This document shows, piece after piece, positions 49,930 to 57,737 of a stretch of DNA of 64,000 bases; positions within the stretch are counted from its first letter, which is position 1; each line of letters begins with the position of its first letter. Origin of the DNA: Lacinutrix sp. 5H-3-7-4. GTDB lineage: Bacteria; Bacteroidota; Bacteroidia; Flavobacteriales; Flavobacteriaceae. The position numbers and the translations under genes were made by a program. The stretch spans positions 1,488,001-1,552,000 of the forward strand of contig NC_015638.1 in assembly GCF_000211855.2 (NCBI RefSeq), read 5' to 3'. The notes under the pieces are model-generated. The model was not told where the DNA came from. It saw only the letters and a list, made by a program, of their open reading frames with translations, and ran no database searches.

Positions 49930-52743
49930 TTAATTTTCTGTTTTAACCAATTTCCCATTTACTGTTTTAATGCCTTTTTTAGACAGGTGTACAGTAGATT
50001 TGCCATTATTGTTATGCATTGAAACGTTTAGCTTTGGGTTGTCTGTTATAAGTTCTATAGCTTTGGCTTCAGTAATTTTTTCACCCTCATAAAAAAATGC
50101 TCCACCATTAGCTTCCATGCCTTTAAATTGTTGAGCTAATGGTCTTGATTGTCTGGCTTCTCGTGCAGCTAATAATTGTTGTCTTTTTGCAGTAGCTTTT
50201 TGCCTTAAAGCTTTGCGTTTTTCACGCATAGCATTTTTTCTTTCTTCGGTTAATGCTCTTCTTTTTGCAATGGTTTTATCTCTGTTTTTTTGGCTGTCGC
50301 TTATTTTTTTACCATTTACTATTGTTATTGGTTTGGTAGATAAATGCACTGTAGATTCACCATTGTTTGTTTGGGTTGATATGTTAATTTTATTATTGTT
50401 TTCAACAAGTTCTAAAGCTTTTTCTTTTGTAACTGCCTCACCATTATAGAAAAAACTAGCGTCCTTTGAAGCCATATTTTTAATGTGTTCTTTTGGAGAA
50501 ATTGGTTTAGGTGGTTTTGGAGGTTCTGGAACACTAAAATTTTCATCGTCTTTCCAAGTTTTTTTAAATTCGGCAACAATGTTTCCTTTTTGGTATACTT
50601 TAGTTATTTTTTGTCCAGGTATTACTTTGCTTCCATCGACTTGAGATTTAGATAATACTTTACCATTACTATCTACTAAATACCCATTACGGTTATAATA
50701 TTTTATGTCTCCGTTTATGTCTACTTTAAATAACGTAGTACCATTAACATTTACAAAAGCAGTATTTCTTTCAAGTTCTCTACCTATTGGTGGCGCTGGT
50801 GGCGCTGGTGGTGGTAACGTTGAAACTTCTCCTTTTTTTATAATTGGAGAACGAGAATAATTTTTGTCGTTTTTATCTACAAGGGTTATTAAAAATGGTT
50901 TTAATTTAGTTTTATTATTTGTTTTAATATCGAAAATTTGAATTATTGAGCCTAGTGTTTGTTGGTTTAAATAAGAAATGGCTTTAGAGTTTAGCGTATT
51001 TCCTATAATACTTTCGGTTGGTTTGCCTTTAAATTTAATTTTAAATGAAGCTATAGGCTCTTGATTTTTAGTGTCTAATATTATTTGCTCGATACCACTT
51101 TTCGATAGGTTTAGTTGGCATTTATTACACTCTATGCCATTAACTGTTAAAGTTGGATTTTGAGTTTTATTGTCTTCTTGGTTATAAGTTAGCTTTGTTT
51201 CAATTTTCCAAGGAGAGTTTTTTGAATTAGTAACATTGGTTTCAAATTCTTTATAATCTGGATCTGTTGATAATATTATATCATTTTTTTTATTTCTTAG
51301 TACATATCCTTTTTTTGTAATTTGAATAGTACTGTTAGAGTTTTTTGATTTTAACCATTCTTTGTATTTATTTACTTTATTTAGGTAGATTTTTTTATCC
51401 GCTTCATTTAGATTTTCCATTGATATGGTTGGTATATCTGGAGTTGATTTGTCTAAATATTTTTTGTTGTATTCTGTATCTACATTAGAGGTAGAAAAGC
51501 TCCAAATATTATTACTTATTAGTGCTTCACTAATTTTTTGAATTAAAAGTTTGGATGTTTTTTCATGATGAAATATTTTGCCATGCACAAATTTTTGTTT
51601 TTGCTCATCAGTAAGGTTGCTATTGTATTTGTTTATTTCAACTTTTAAATTAGTGAGTTTTACCTGTTTTTCGTTTAATGTGATTTTATCGTTTTTGTCG
51701 ATTACTATTGTTATGTCTTCAGCTATTACGATGTCATTTTGAGAATTGGTATTAATATAATTTATTTTATAATTGCCTAATTTTTGTAATTCTGTTTTTA
51801 CATCTTTTAAAGGTTTGTTTTGTTGGTTTTCTATTTCTTTAGGAAAAACCATAGCAGGAACAACTTCTTTTTCTACTTGTTCTCTTCCGCTAAAGCTAAA
51901 TAGTAATCCAGCTAAAAGCGGAAGTAGTAAAAAACTTCTAAGCCATACAGCTTTTTTTGAGGTTTGTGTTTTCATAATTGTAAATCGTTTTTTGATTAAT
52001 GAATAATTGATGGCATGTGCCAATGGAATTTCGTTTGCAGTAGATGAGAATTGAAGCAGTGTTTCTTGGTAAGTTGATGAGTCTATACCTTGCTTTAAAA
52101 CGGCTTCGTCTGCCAGAAATTCATGATTAAGTTTTATGTCTTTTTTTAATAAATAGAGTAGTGGGTTAAACCAAAATACAACTTGTAATAATTCTATAAA
52201 TAAAATATCTAGAGTGTGTTTTTGCTTGGCATGTGTTTGTTCGTGTAATAATACTTCCTGCGGAATTGCTTTTGCTTCAAACCTTGTTTTGTTTAAAAAA
52301 ATGTAACTAAAAAAGGTGTGTGGCACTATAAAATCGTGTAATAAAACTGAAATGTAATTACCAGATTTTTGCTTTTCGTTTCTTTTAATTTTTGATACAA
52401 TACCAAATAGATTTATGCAAAATTTGGTTAAAAATAATAAAACTCCTAAACCGTAAATACTCCATAAAATAAAAGGTAAGTAGTTAGTAGGTTCTGTAAT
52501 AATTGGTTGCTCTACTGGTAATAAATTAATAGTTGCAGAATGGTCTACTTCAAAGTATGGAACATTAAATTGCGGTTCTATATACTCTATAAAAGTTATA
52601 AAAGGTATTATTATAGAAATTAATACTGCGCCTAATAAGTAGAAGCGTTTAAAGGTGTGTATGTTTAAACGCTCTAAAAATAATTTGTAGAATGCTAATA
52701 AAATAGCCAAACATGCTGTCGATTTTAATATTAGTATTTCCAT
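49930..52743 (-). CDS. large M56 (BlaR1-type) membrane metallopeptidase with repeated C-terminal domain
   Basis: A 937-residue protein. N-terminal helices (about 1-22, 33-53, 88-110) flank the zinc site H167-E-Q-T-H171 (LLHEQTHAKQKH) and the FWFNPLLYLL segment. A helix near 265-285 (WLRSFLLLPLLAGLLFSFSG) leads to a periplasmic region of about 650 residues. This contains a proline-rich stretch (STLPPPAPPAPPIGRE) and two copies of a 59-residue module at about 760-818 and 879-937, split by a basic coiled-coil linker. It presumably senses an envelope state and cleaves the BlaI-type repressor encoded 2 bp upstream. It is about twice the usual BlaR1 length. Confidence 0.85.
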   Translation of the reverse strand: MEILILKSTACLAILLAFYKLFLERLNIHTFKRFYLLGAVLISIIIPFITFIEYIEPQFNVPYFEVDHSATINLLPVEQPIITEPTNYLPFILWSIYGLGVLLFLTKFCINLFGIVSKIKRNEKQKSGNYISVLLHDFIVPHTFFSYIFLNKTRFEAKAIPQEVLLHEQTHAKQKHTLDILFIELLQVVFWFNPLLYLLKKDIKLNHEFLADEAVLKQGIDSSTYQETLLQFSSTANEIPLAHAINYSLIKKRFTIMKTQTSKKAVWLRSFLLLPLLAGLLFSFSGREQVEKEVVPAMVFPKEIENQQNKPLKDVKTELQKLGNYKINYINTNSQNDIVIAEDITIVIDKNDKITLNEKQVKLTNLKVEINKYNSNLTDEQKQKFVHGKIFHHEKTSKLLIQKISEALISNNIWSFSTSNVDTEYNKKYLDKSTPDIPTISMENLNEADKKIYLNKVNKYKEWLKSKNSNSTIQITKKGYVLRNKKNDIILSTDPDYKEFETNVTNSKNSPWKIETKLTYNQEDNKTQNPTLTVNGIECNKCQLNLSKSGIEQIILDTKNQEPIASFKIKFKGKPTESIIGNTLNSKAISYLNQQTLGSIIQIFDIKTNNKTKLKPFLITLVDKNDKNYSRSPIIKKGEVSTLPPPAPPAPPIGRELERNTAFVNVNGTTLFKVDINGDIKYYNRNGYLVDSNGKVLSKSQVDGSKVIPGQKITKVYQKGNIVAEFKKTWKDDENFSVPEPPKPPKPISPKEHIKNMASKDASFFYNGEAVTKEKALELVENNNKINISTQTNNGESTVHLSTKPITIVNGKKISDSQKNRDKTIAKRRALTEERKNAMREKRKALRQKATAKRQQLLAAREARQSRPLAQQFKGMEANGGAFFYEGEKITEAKAIELITDNPKLNVSMHNNNGKSTVHLSKKGIKTVNGKLVKTEN

Positions 52744-52745
52744 GG

Positions 52746-53111
52746 TTACTTATTTTTAATTTCGGTATCGATTATAGCTCGTAATTCTTGTAATTCTTGT
52801 TTGGACAAATTGGTTTCTTTTGTAAAAAAGGAAGCAAACTGAGAACTGCTATCGTTAAAAAAGTTTTTTATTAATCCGTTTACATGTTTAGAGAAATAAT
52901 CTTTTTTCTTTACTAATGGATAGTATTCTCTCGACTTACCAAATAGGTTATATGCTATAAATCCTTTATCTGTCATGCGTTTTAAAAGTGTTGCCACTGT
53001 AGTGTTTGCAGGTTTAGGTTCTGGATAGGCTTCAAGTAAGTCTTTCATAAAAGCTTTTTCAAGTTTCCAGAGGTAATTCATTAAATCTTCTTCGGTTTTT
53101 GTAAGCTGCAT
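52746..53111 (-). CDS. BlaI/MecI/CopY family transcriptional repressor (second copy)
   Basis: A 121-residue winged-helix repressor of the same length as the one at 13042 (MQLTKTEEDLMNYLWKLEKAFMKDLL, PKPANTTVATLLKRMTDKGF). It is cotranscribed with the large M56 gene. Two operators (TCTAC-N4-GTAGA and TCTACA-N2-TGTAGA) lie just upstream. The recognition helices of the two BlaI proteins differ (TVSTIVRILESK versus TVATLLKRMTDK), in line with the different operator half-sites. Confidence 0.93.
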   Translation of the reverse strand: MQLTKTEEDLMNYLWKLEKAFMKDLLEAYPEPKPANTTVATLLKRMTDKGFIAYNLFGKSREYYPLVKKKDYFSKHVNGLIKNFFNDSSSQFASFFTKETNLSKQELQELRAIIDTEIKNK

Positions 53112-53132
53112 GTTCTACATTTTAAATTGTTC

Positions 53133-53174
53133 TCTACAAACGTAGAACAAATATTTTAATTCTACAAATGTAGA
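53133..53174 (-). promoter_or_regulatory. two BlaI-type operators of the second blaI/blaR1 pair
   Basis: TCTACAAACGTAGA (53133-53146) and TCTACAAATGTAGA (53161-53174) are near-identical dyads 28 bp apart (start to start), 22 and 50 bp upstream of the repressor ATG. They fit the known BlaI/MecI form with TACA/TGTA core and differ from the ACTA/TAGT sites of the first pair. Confidence 0.78.
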
Positions 53175-53211
53175 GCAATAATTATTTTTGTAAGTTGTTG
53201 GTTTTAAGTGT

Positions 53212-53300
53212 TAAGGATGGAGGCTTTGTTGGAGCTCCTCGCAGAGAGCGACTGCCGAGAGCCTGACCAAGATGAAGCTTTTTTGCTCATATTGGGAACA
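53212..53300. repeat. possible interspersed intergenic element
   Basis: The stretch AAGGATGGAGG... to AGAGCCTGACC... TTTTTTGCTCA has the word order of the element after dnaE (AAGGATTGATG, AAAGCCTGGTCC, GCAAAAAA), strongly diverged. It also carries CTCCTCGCAGAGAGCGACTG, which I recall from intergenic repeats of other Flavobacteriaceae. It is untranslated and of unknown function. Confidence 0.35.
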
Positions 53301-53305
53301 CCATA

Positions 53306-53341
53306 AAAAAAAATCCGCTCTAATTAAAGAACGGATTTTTT
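53306..53341 (-). terminator. rho-independent terminator of the M20 peptidase gene
   Basis: AAAATCCG (53309-53316) pairs with CGGATTTT (53332-53339); read on the minus strand it follows the peptidase stop directly and ends in T residues. Confidence 0.75.
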
Positions 53342-53345
53342 AAAT

Positions 53346-54734
53346 TTATTTAGATAGTTCTACAAAATGTTTGTAGAATCCTGGTATTGTTTCTATACCT
53401 TTTAGGTAGTTCCAAACACCAAAATGTTCGTTTGGTGAGTGTATGGCGTCGCTATCTAAGCCAAAGCCCATAAGTATGGTTTTGCTTTTTAGTTCTTCTT
53501 CAAATAAAGATACTATTGGTATGCTTCCGCCGCTACGTTGTGGTATTGGTGTTTTTCCAAAAGTGTCTTCATAGGCTTTGCTTGCTGCTTGGTAGCCAAT
53601 ACTGTCTATTGGTGTAACATAACCTTGACCGCCATGGTGTGGGTTTACTTTTACTTTTACGCCTTTTGGTGCAATGCTTTCAAAGTGCTTTTTAAATAAA
53701 TTGGTTATATTTTGCCAATCTTGATTTGGTACTAATCGCATAGAGATTTTAGCATAAGCTTTGCTTGCAATTACTGTTTTTGCGCCTTCGCCTGTATAAC
53801 CTCCCCAAATACCATTAACATCTAAAGTTGGGCGGATAGAGTTACGCTCGTTAGTGGTGTAACCTTCTTCTCCATAAACGGCATCAATATCTAAAGCTTT
53901 TTTATAATTTTCTAAAGAAAATGGAGCTTTTGCCATTTGTGCGCGTTCATCTTTAGATAGTTCTTCTACGTTATCGTAAAAACCAGGTATTGTAATGTGG
54001 TTATTTTCGTCGTGTAAAGAGGCGATCATTTTGGTTAAAATATTAATTGGGTTTGCTACTGCACCTCCATATAAACCAGAATGTAAATCGCGATTTGGTC
54101 CTGTAACTTCTACTTCTACATAACTTAAACCACGAAGTCCTGTTGTAATAGATGGTGTGTCTTTAGCTATCATACCAGTGTCACTAATTAAAATAACATC
54201 GTTGCTAAGTTTTTCTTGATTTTCTTTTACGTATTTAGATAGGTTTACACTACCTACTTCTTCTTCACCTTCTATCATGAATTTAACATTACATGGTAGT
54301 TGGTCTTGAGTTGTCATAAATTCCATTGCCTTTACATGTATATACATTTGGCCTTTGTCGTCGCAAGCACCACGTGCAAAAATGGCACCTTCTGGATGTA
54401 GTTCTGTTGGTTTTATAACAGGCTCAAATGGAGGAGAATCCCAAAGCTCAACAGGATCTGGTGGTTGCACATCGTAGTGACCGTATACTAATACTGTTGG
54501 TAAATTTTTATCTATAATTTTTTCGGCATAAATAATAGGGTAGCCATCAGTTTCGCATAACTCTACTGTGTCGCAACCCGCTTTTTTTAAGCTAGACATT
54601 ACAACTTCTGCAGTTTTAATGGTGTCTTTTTTATAAGCAGAGTCTGCACTAATTGACGGGATTTTTAGTAAATCTATCAATTCGGATAGGAATCTATCTT
54701 TGTTATTTTCAATGTAAGATTGAATGTTTTGCAT
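53346..54734 (-). CDS. M20 family dipeptidase/carboxypeptidase
   Basis: A 462-residue di-zinc peptidase of the M20 family (CNDP/PepV-like dipeptidase branch). Metal ligands: His and Asp in VYGHYDVQPPDP, Asp in FARGACDDKGQMY, Glu-Glu in MIEGEEEVGS, Asp in LISDTGM, and the final His in DAIHSPNEHFG. The dimerisation lid domain is about 195-350. It has no signal peptide, so it is cytosolic and cleaves short peptides. Single gene with its own terminator. Confidence 0.92.
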   Translation of the reverse strand: MQNIQSYIENNKDRFLSELIDLLKIPSISADSAYKKDTIKTAEVVMSSLKKAGCDTVELCETDGYPIIYAEKIIDKNLPTVLVYGHYDVQPPDPVELWDSPPFEPVIKPTELHPEGAIFARGACDDKGQMYIHVKAMEFMTTQDQLPCNVKFMIEGEEEVGSVNLSKYVKENQEKLSNDVILISDTGMIAKDTPSITTGLRGLSYVEVEVTGPNRDLHSGLYGGAVANPINILTKMIASLHDENNHITIPGFYDNVEELSKDERAQMAKAPFSLENYKKALDIDAVYGEEGYTTNERNSIRPTLDVNGIWGGYTGEGAKTVIASKAYAKISMRLVPNQDWQNITNLFKKHFESIAPKGVKVKVNPHHGGQGYVTPIDSIGYQAASKAYEDTFGKTPIPQRSGGSIPIVSLFEEELKSKTILMGFGLDSDAIHSPNEHFGVWNYLKGIETIPGFYKHFVELSK

Positions 54735-54797
54735 AGTATTTTATTGAATTTTAGTAAAAGTACAAAAAGAGATAAACATTTTATGCAAAAGTTTTGT

Positions 54798-54825
54798 TTG
54801 AATATTGAAACTATTTGTATATTTG
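54798..54825 (+). promoter_or_regulatory. promoter of tRNA-Leu
   Basis: TTG (54798-54800; another at 54794-54796) and TATATTTG (54818-54825) are 17 (or 21) bp apart; the tRNA starts 11 bp further on. Confidence 0.75.
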
Positions 54826-54836
54826 CACTCACTTTT

Positions 54837-54918
54837 GCGGGCGTGGTGGAATTGGTAGACACGCTAGACTTAGGATCTAGTGCCGCGAGGTGTGAGAGTT
54901 CGAGTCTCTCCGCCCGTA
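54837..54918 (+). tRNA. tRNA-Leu (anticodon TAG)
   Basis: An 82-nt class II tRNA. Acceptor GCGGGCG (54837-54843) pairs with CGCCCGT (54911-54917, one G-T), discriminator A. The anticodon stem CTAGA/TCTAG encloses loop CTTAGGA with TAG at 54871-54873. A long variable arm (TGCCGCGAGGTGTG) precedes the T-arm AGAGTTCGAGTCTCT. CCA is not encoded. Confidence 0.96.
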
Positions 54919-54932
54919 CTAAACAAAAGTAT

Positions 54933-54967
54933 AAACCTCTAACATTTAATTTGTTAGAGGTTTTTTT
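54933..54967 (+). terminator. rho-independent terminator after tRNA-Leu
   Basis: AAACCTCTAACA (54933-54944) pairs with TGTTAGAGGTTT (54952-54963), a perfect 12-bp stem with T tract. Confidence 0.9.
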
Positions 54968-55015
54968 GTGTCTTAATATTTGTGGTGAAATTAAAATTTA
55001 AGAGTAAAAAAGCTT

Positions 55016-55840
55016 TTAAATTTTAAAAGTGATTACTGGTCTTTTAGCATGATTAACAAGGTCTTCACTCAGGCTTCCGTTTAAAAAGTGCGCTATACCT
55101 TGGCGTCCATGTGTGCTAATTCCTATTAAATCGGCATTAATTATATGAGAAAAATTTAAAATACCTTTCTCAGCTGTTTCATCATTATAAATGTTAATAG
55201 TATAATTCGAAAAAGTGGTTCCTTTTATAAAATCTTGAATTTTTACTTTTGCAGAAGCTGTTGTTTTAAAGTTAGAAACAGTATTTACCATTAGCAAATG
55301 TATTTTAGCATTAAACATTTTGGCTAGTTTTACAGCTTGCTTGAATGTTTCCTTGTTATCGTTTTCAAAATCTGATGCAAAAACAAACTCTTCAATATTA
55401 AAGTTTTCATGTTCGTTTTTAATTACCAATACAGGTATATCGCTTGTTCTAACAAGCTTTTCGGCATTACTACCAATAAACATTTCTTTTAAACCGGTAG
55501 CGCCATGAGATCCCATAATTATTAAATCTATATCATGCTCTTTACTAACTTCTTTAATTCCAGTGTTTATATCATGAAAATCAACCATTTCTGTTACAGT
55601 AACATTTTGTAAAAACGGTTGATTCATAATTTCTTCAAACTGTTTGTGAGCTAATTTCATAAAATAAAGCGCTTCAGGTAAATCTGCAGGAGAACTGCCT
55701 GCATTTAACTGTACAAGAGGTAAATCAAGCATGTGTAAAAGAATAAGTTCACAACTATGTTTTTCGGCTAATTGAGCAGCAACTTTTATTGCGTTTTCGG
55801 CTTCTTTTGAAAAGTCTGTTGGTACAAGAATTTTTTTCAT
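55016..55840 (-). CDS. universal stress protein, tandem UspA domains
   Basis: A 274-residue protein of two UspA folds. Domain 1 (1-142) starts KKILVPTDFSKEAENAIKVA and ends in the ATP-binding motif GSHGATGLKEMFIGSNAEKLVRTSDIPVLVI (G-2x-G-9x-G-S/N). Domain 2 (about 148-274) keeps the strands (EFVFASDF, GISTHGRQGIAHFLNGSLSEDLVNHAKRPVI). It is cytosolic, generally induced by starvation or redox stress. Divergent from rimP with about 150 bp between. Confidence 0.92.
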   Translation of the reverse strand: MKKILVPTDFSKEAENAIKVAAQLAEKHSCELILLHMLDLPLVQLNAGSSPADLPEALYFMKLAHKQFEEIMNQPFLQNVTVTEMVDFHDINTGIKEVSKEHDIDLIIMGSHGATGLKEMFIGSNAEKLVRTSDIPVLVIKNEHENFNIEEFVFASDFENDNKETFKQAVKLAKMFNAKIHLLMVNTVSNFKTTASAKVKIQDFIKGTTFSNYTINIYNDETAEKGILNFSHIINADLIGISTHGRQGIAHFLNGSLSEDLVNHAKRPVITFKI

Positions 55841-55919
55841 TATGAGTTAAATTTAAGAGTACTATAAATTTAACTAAAAAATTGGACTTTATAAAATTAT
55901 GAAAATCAATAAAATTGTG

Positions 55920-55927
55920 TATATTTG
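55920..55927 (+). promoter_or_regulatory. -7 element of the rimP-nusA-infB operon
   Basis: TATATTTG (perfect match). No TTG is found at the matching -33 spacing. The first codon of rimP lies 64 bp further, behind the leader hairpin. Confidence 0.6.
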
Positions 55928-55955
55928 CAGCGTTGTAAGAATACAATAAAAATGT

Positions 55956-55981
55956 GAGCGGACGAAAAGTCCGCTCTTTTT
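55956..55981 (+). terminator. terminator-like hairpin in the rimP leader (candidate attenuator)
   Basis: GAGCGGAC (55956-55963) pairs with GTCCGCTC (55969-55976), GAAAA loop, then TTTTT. It sits between the operon promoter (55920-55927) and the rimP ATG (55992), so read-through must be controlled for the operon to be expressed. In E. coli the same operon is controlled by NusA at leader terminators. Confidence 0.65.
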
Positions 55982-55991
55982 ATACTTAAAA

Positions 55992-56453
55992 ATGTTTAAC
56001 ACTACAGTAAAAAACCTCATTAACGAGGCACTTGAAGAAAGAGCCGATTTGTTTTTAATAGATTTAACAATTGGCGGCGATAATGCCATAAATGTAATTA
56101 TTGATGGTGATAATGGCGTAACTGTAGAAGATTGTATTTTAATTAGCCGTGCTGTAGAGCATAACTTAGATAGAGAAGAACAAGATTTTTCTATAGAAGT
56201 TGCCTCGGCAGGAGCAGCAGCTTCTTTAACGCTACCAAGACAATTTAAAAAAAATATTGGTAGAACATTAGAGGTTAAAACACAAACAGAAACTTTTGAA
56301 GCTAATTTAGTAAGTGCAGATGAGAACGGTATAAGCCTCGAGTGGAAAGCTAGAGAGCCAAAACCTGTAGGAAAAGGTAAAGTTACTGTACAAAAACAAA
56401 CTAATATTGCTTACAACGATATTGTAGAAGCAAAAGTGAAGATAAAATTTTAA
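55992..56453 (+). CDS. rimP: ribosome maturation factor RimP
   Basis: A 153-residue RimP, needed for 30S subunit maturation. The N-domain has LFLIDLTIGGDNAINVIIDGDNGVTVEDCILISRAVEHNLD and the SIEVASAGAAASLTLPRQFKKNIGR segment typical of the family (the usual SPG is ASAG here). The C-terminal SH3-like domain is about 85-153. First gene of rimP-nusA-infB, a conserved bacterial order. Confidence 0.95.
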   Translation: MFNTTVKNLINEALEERADLFLIDLTIGGDNAINVIIDGDNGVTVEDCILISRAVEHNLDREEQDFSIEVASAGAAASLTLPRQFKKNIGRTLEVKTQTETFEANLVSADENGISLEWKAREPKPVGKGKVTVQKQTNIAYNDIVEAKVKIKF

Positions 56454-56465
56454 TTCAATAGAGTT

Positions 56466-57698
56466 ATGGAAAATTTAGCCTTAATAGATTCTTTCTCAGA
56501 ATTTAAAGACGACAAGTTAATTGATCGTGTTACATTAATGGCCATATTAGAAGATGTATTTAGAAGTGCATTAAAAAAGAAGTTTGGAGATGATGATAAC
56601 TTCGATATTATCATTAACCCAGATAAAGGCGATTTAGAAATTTGGAGAAATAGAATTGTTGTGGCAGATGGTGAGGTTGAAGAGCCAAACCAAGAAATTT
56701 CTTTAACTGCAGCTCGAAAAATTGAGCCAGATTTTGAAGTAGGAGAAGATGTTTCTGAAGAAGTAAAACTTATAGATTTAGGTCGTCGTGCTATTTTAGC
56801 CTTACGCCAAAACCTTATTTCTAAAATTCATGAGCATGATAATACTAATATCTTTAAGCAATTTAAAGAATTAGAAGGTGATTTATATACTGCTGAAGTG
56901 CACCATATTCGTCACAGAGCAGTTATTTTATTAGATGATGAAGGAAACGAAATTATCTTACCAAAAGACAAACAGATACCCTCAGATTTTTTCCGTAAAG
57001 GTGATAATGTTAGAGGTATTATAGATAGCGTAGAATTAAAAGGAAACAAACCGGCAATTATAATGTCTAGAACGTCTCCTAAATTTTTAGAAAAACTATT
57101 TGAATCTGAAATTCCAGAAGTATTTGATGGCTTAATCACCATTAAAAATGTAGTGAGAATTCCAGGAGAAAAAGCAAAAGTAGCAGTAGATTCTTATGAT
57201 GATAGAATTGATCCTGTTGGAGCTTGTGTAGGTATGAAAGGATCTCGTATTCATGGCATAGTTCGTGAGTTAGGAAACGAAAATATAGATGTAATTAATT
57301 ACACAAACAACCTACAATTATACATAACAAGAGCTTTAAGTCCTGCGCGTGTAACATCAATTAAAATTGATGAAGAAAACAAAAGAGCAGAAGCAATATT
57401 AAAGCCAGAAGAAGTAAGTAAAGCAATTGGTCGTGGAGGTCATAATATACGCTTAGCAGGCCAATTAACAGGTTATGATATAGACGTATTTAGAGAAGGA
57501 GCAGAAGAAGATGTTGAGTTAAGAGAATTCTCTGATGAAATCGAAGATTGGATTATTGCAGAATTTAGCAAAGCAGGATTAGATACTGCGAAAAGTATTC
57601 TTGAACAAGATGTTGAAGATTTAGTAAAAAGAACAGACCTAGAAGAGGAAACAATTCTAGATGTTATTAGAATTCTTAAAGAAGAATTCGAAGATTAA
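56466..57698 (+). CDS. nusA: transcription termination/antitermination factor NusA
   Basis: A 410-residue NusA. It has the N-terminal RNA polymerase-binding domain (about 1-125), the S1 domain (about 130-205: LEGDLYTAEVHHIRHRAVILL), KH1 (about 225-290: KVAVDSYDDRIDPVGACVGMKGSRI) and KH2 (about 300-365: EVSKAIGRGGHNIRLAGQLTGYDID). A short acidic end is present; the C-terminal AR repeats of E. coli are absent, as in most Bacteroidota. Second in the operon; product may control the leader terminator at 55956-55981. Confidence 0.96.
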   Translation: MENLALIDSFSEFKDDKLIDRVTLMAILEDVFRSALKKKFGDDDNFDIIINPDKGDLEIWRNRIVVADGEVEEPNQEISLTAARKIEPDFEVGEDVSEEVKLIDLGRRAILALRQNLISKIHEHDNTNIFKQFKELEGDLYTAEVHHIRHRAVILLDDEGNEIILPKDKQIPSDFFRKGDNVRGIIDSVELKGNKPAIIMSRTSPKFLEKLFESEIPEVFDGLITIKNVVRIPGEKAKVAVDSYDDRIDPVGACVGMKGSRIHGIVRELGNENIDVINYTNNLQLYITRALSPARVTSIKIDEENKRAEAILKPEEVSKAIGRGGHNIRLAGQLTGYDIDVFREGAEEDVELREFSDEIEDWIIAEFSKAGLDTAKSILEQDVEDLVKRTDLEEETILDVIRILKEEFED

Positions 57699-57737
57699 TA
57701 TATATTTGAAGTAAATTAAAAGAGTAAGGCAACATTT

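Noticed and set aside
54720-55001. 93-codon frame across the tRNA-Leu gene
   Set aside because: Contains the complete tRNA and its terminator; frame is an accident of the RNA gene.
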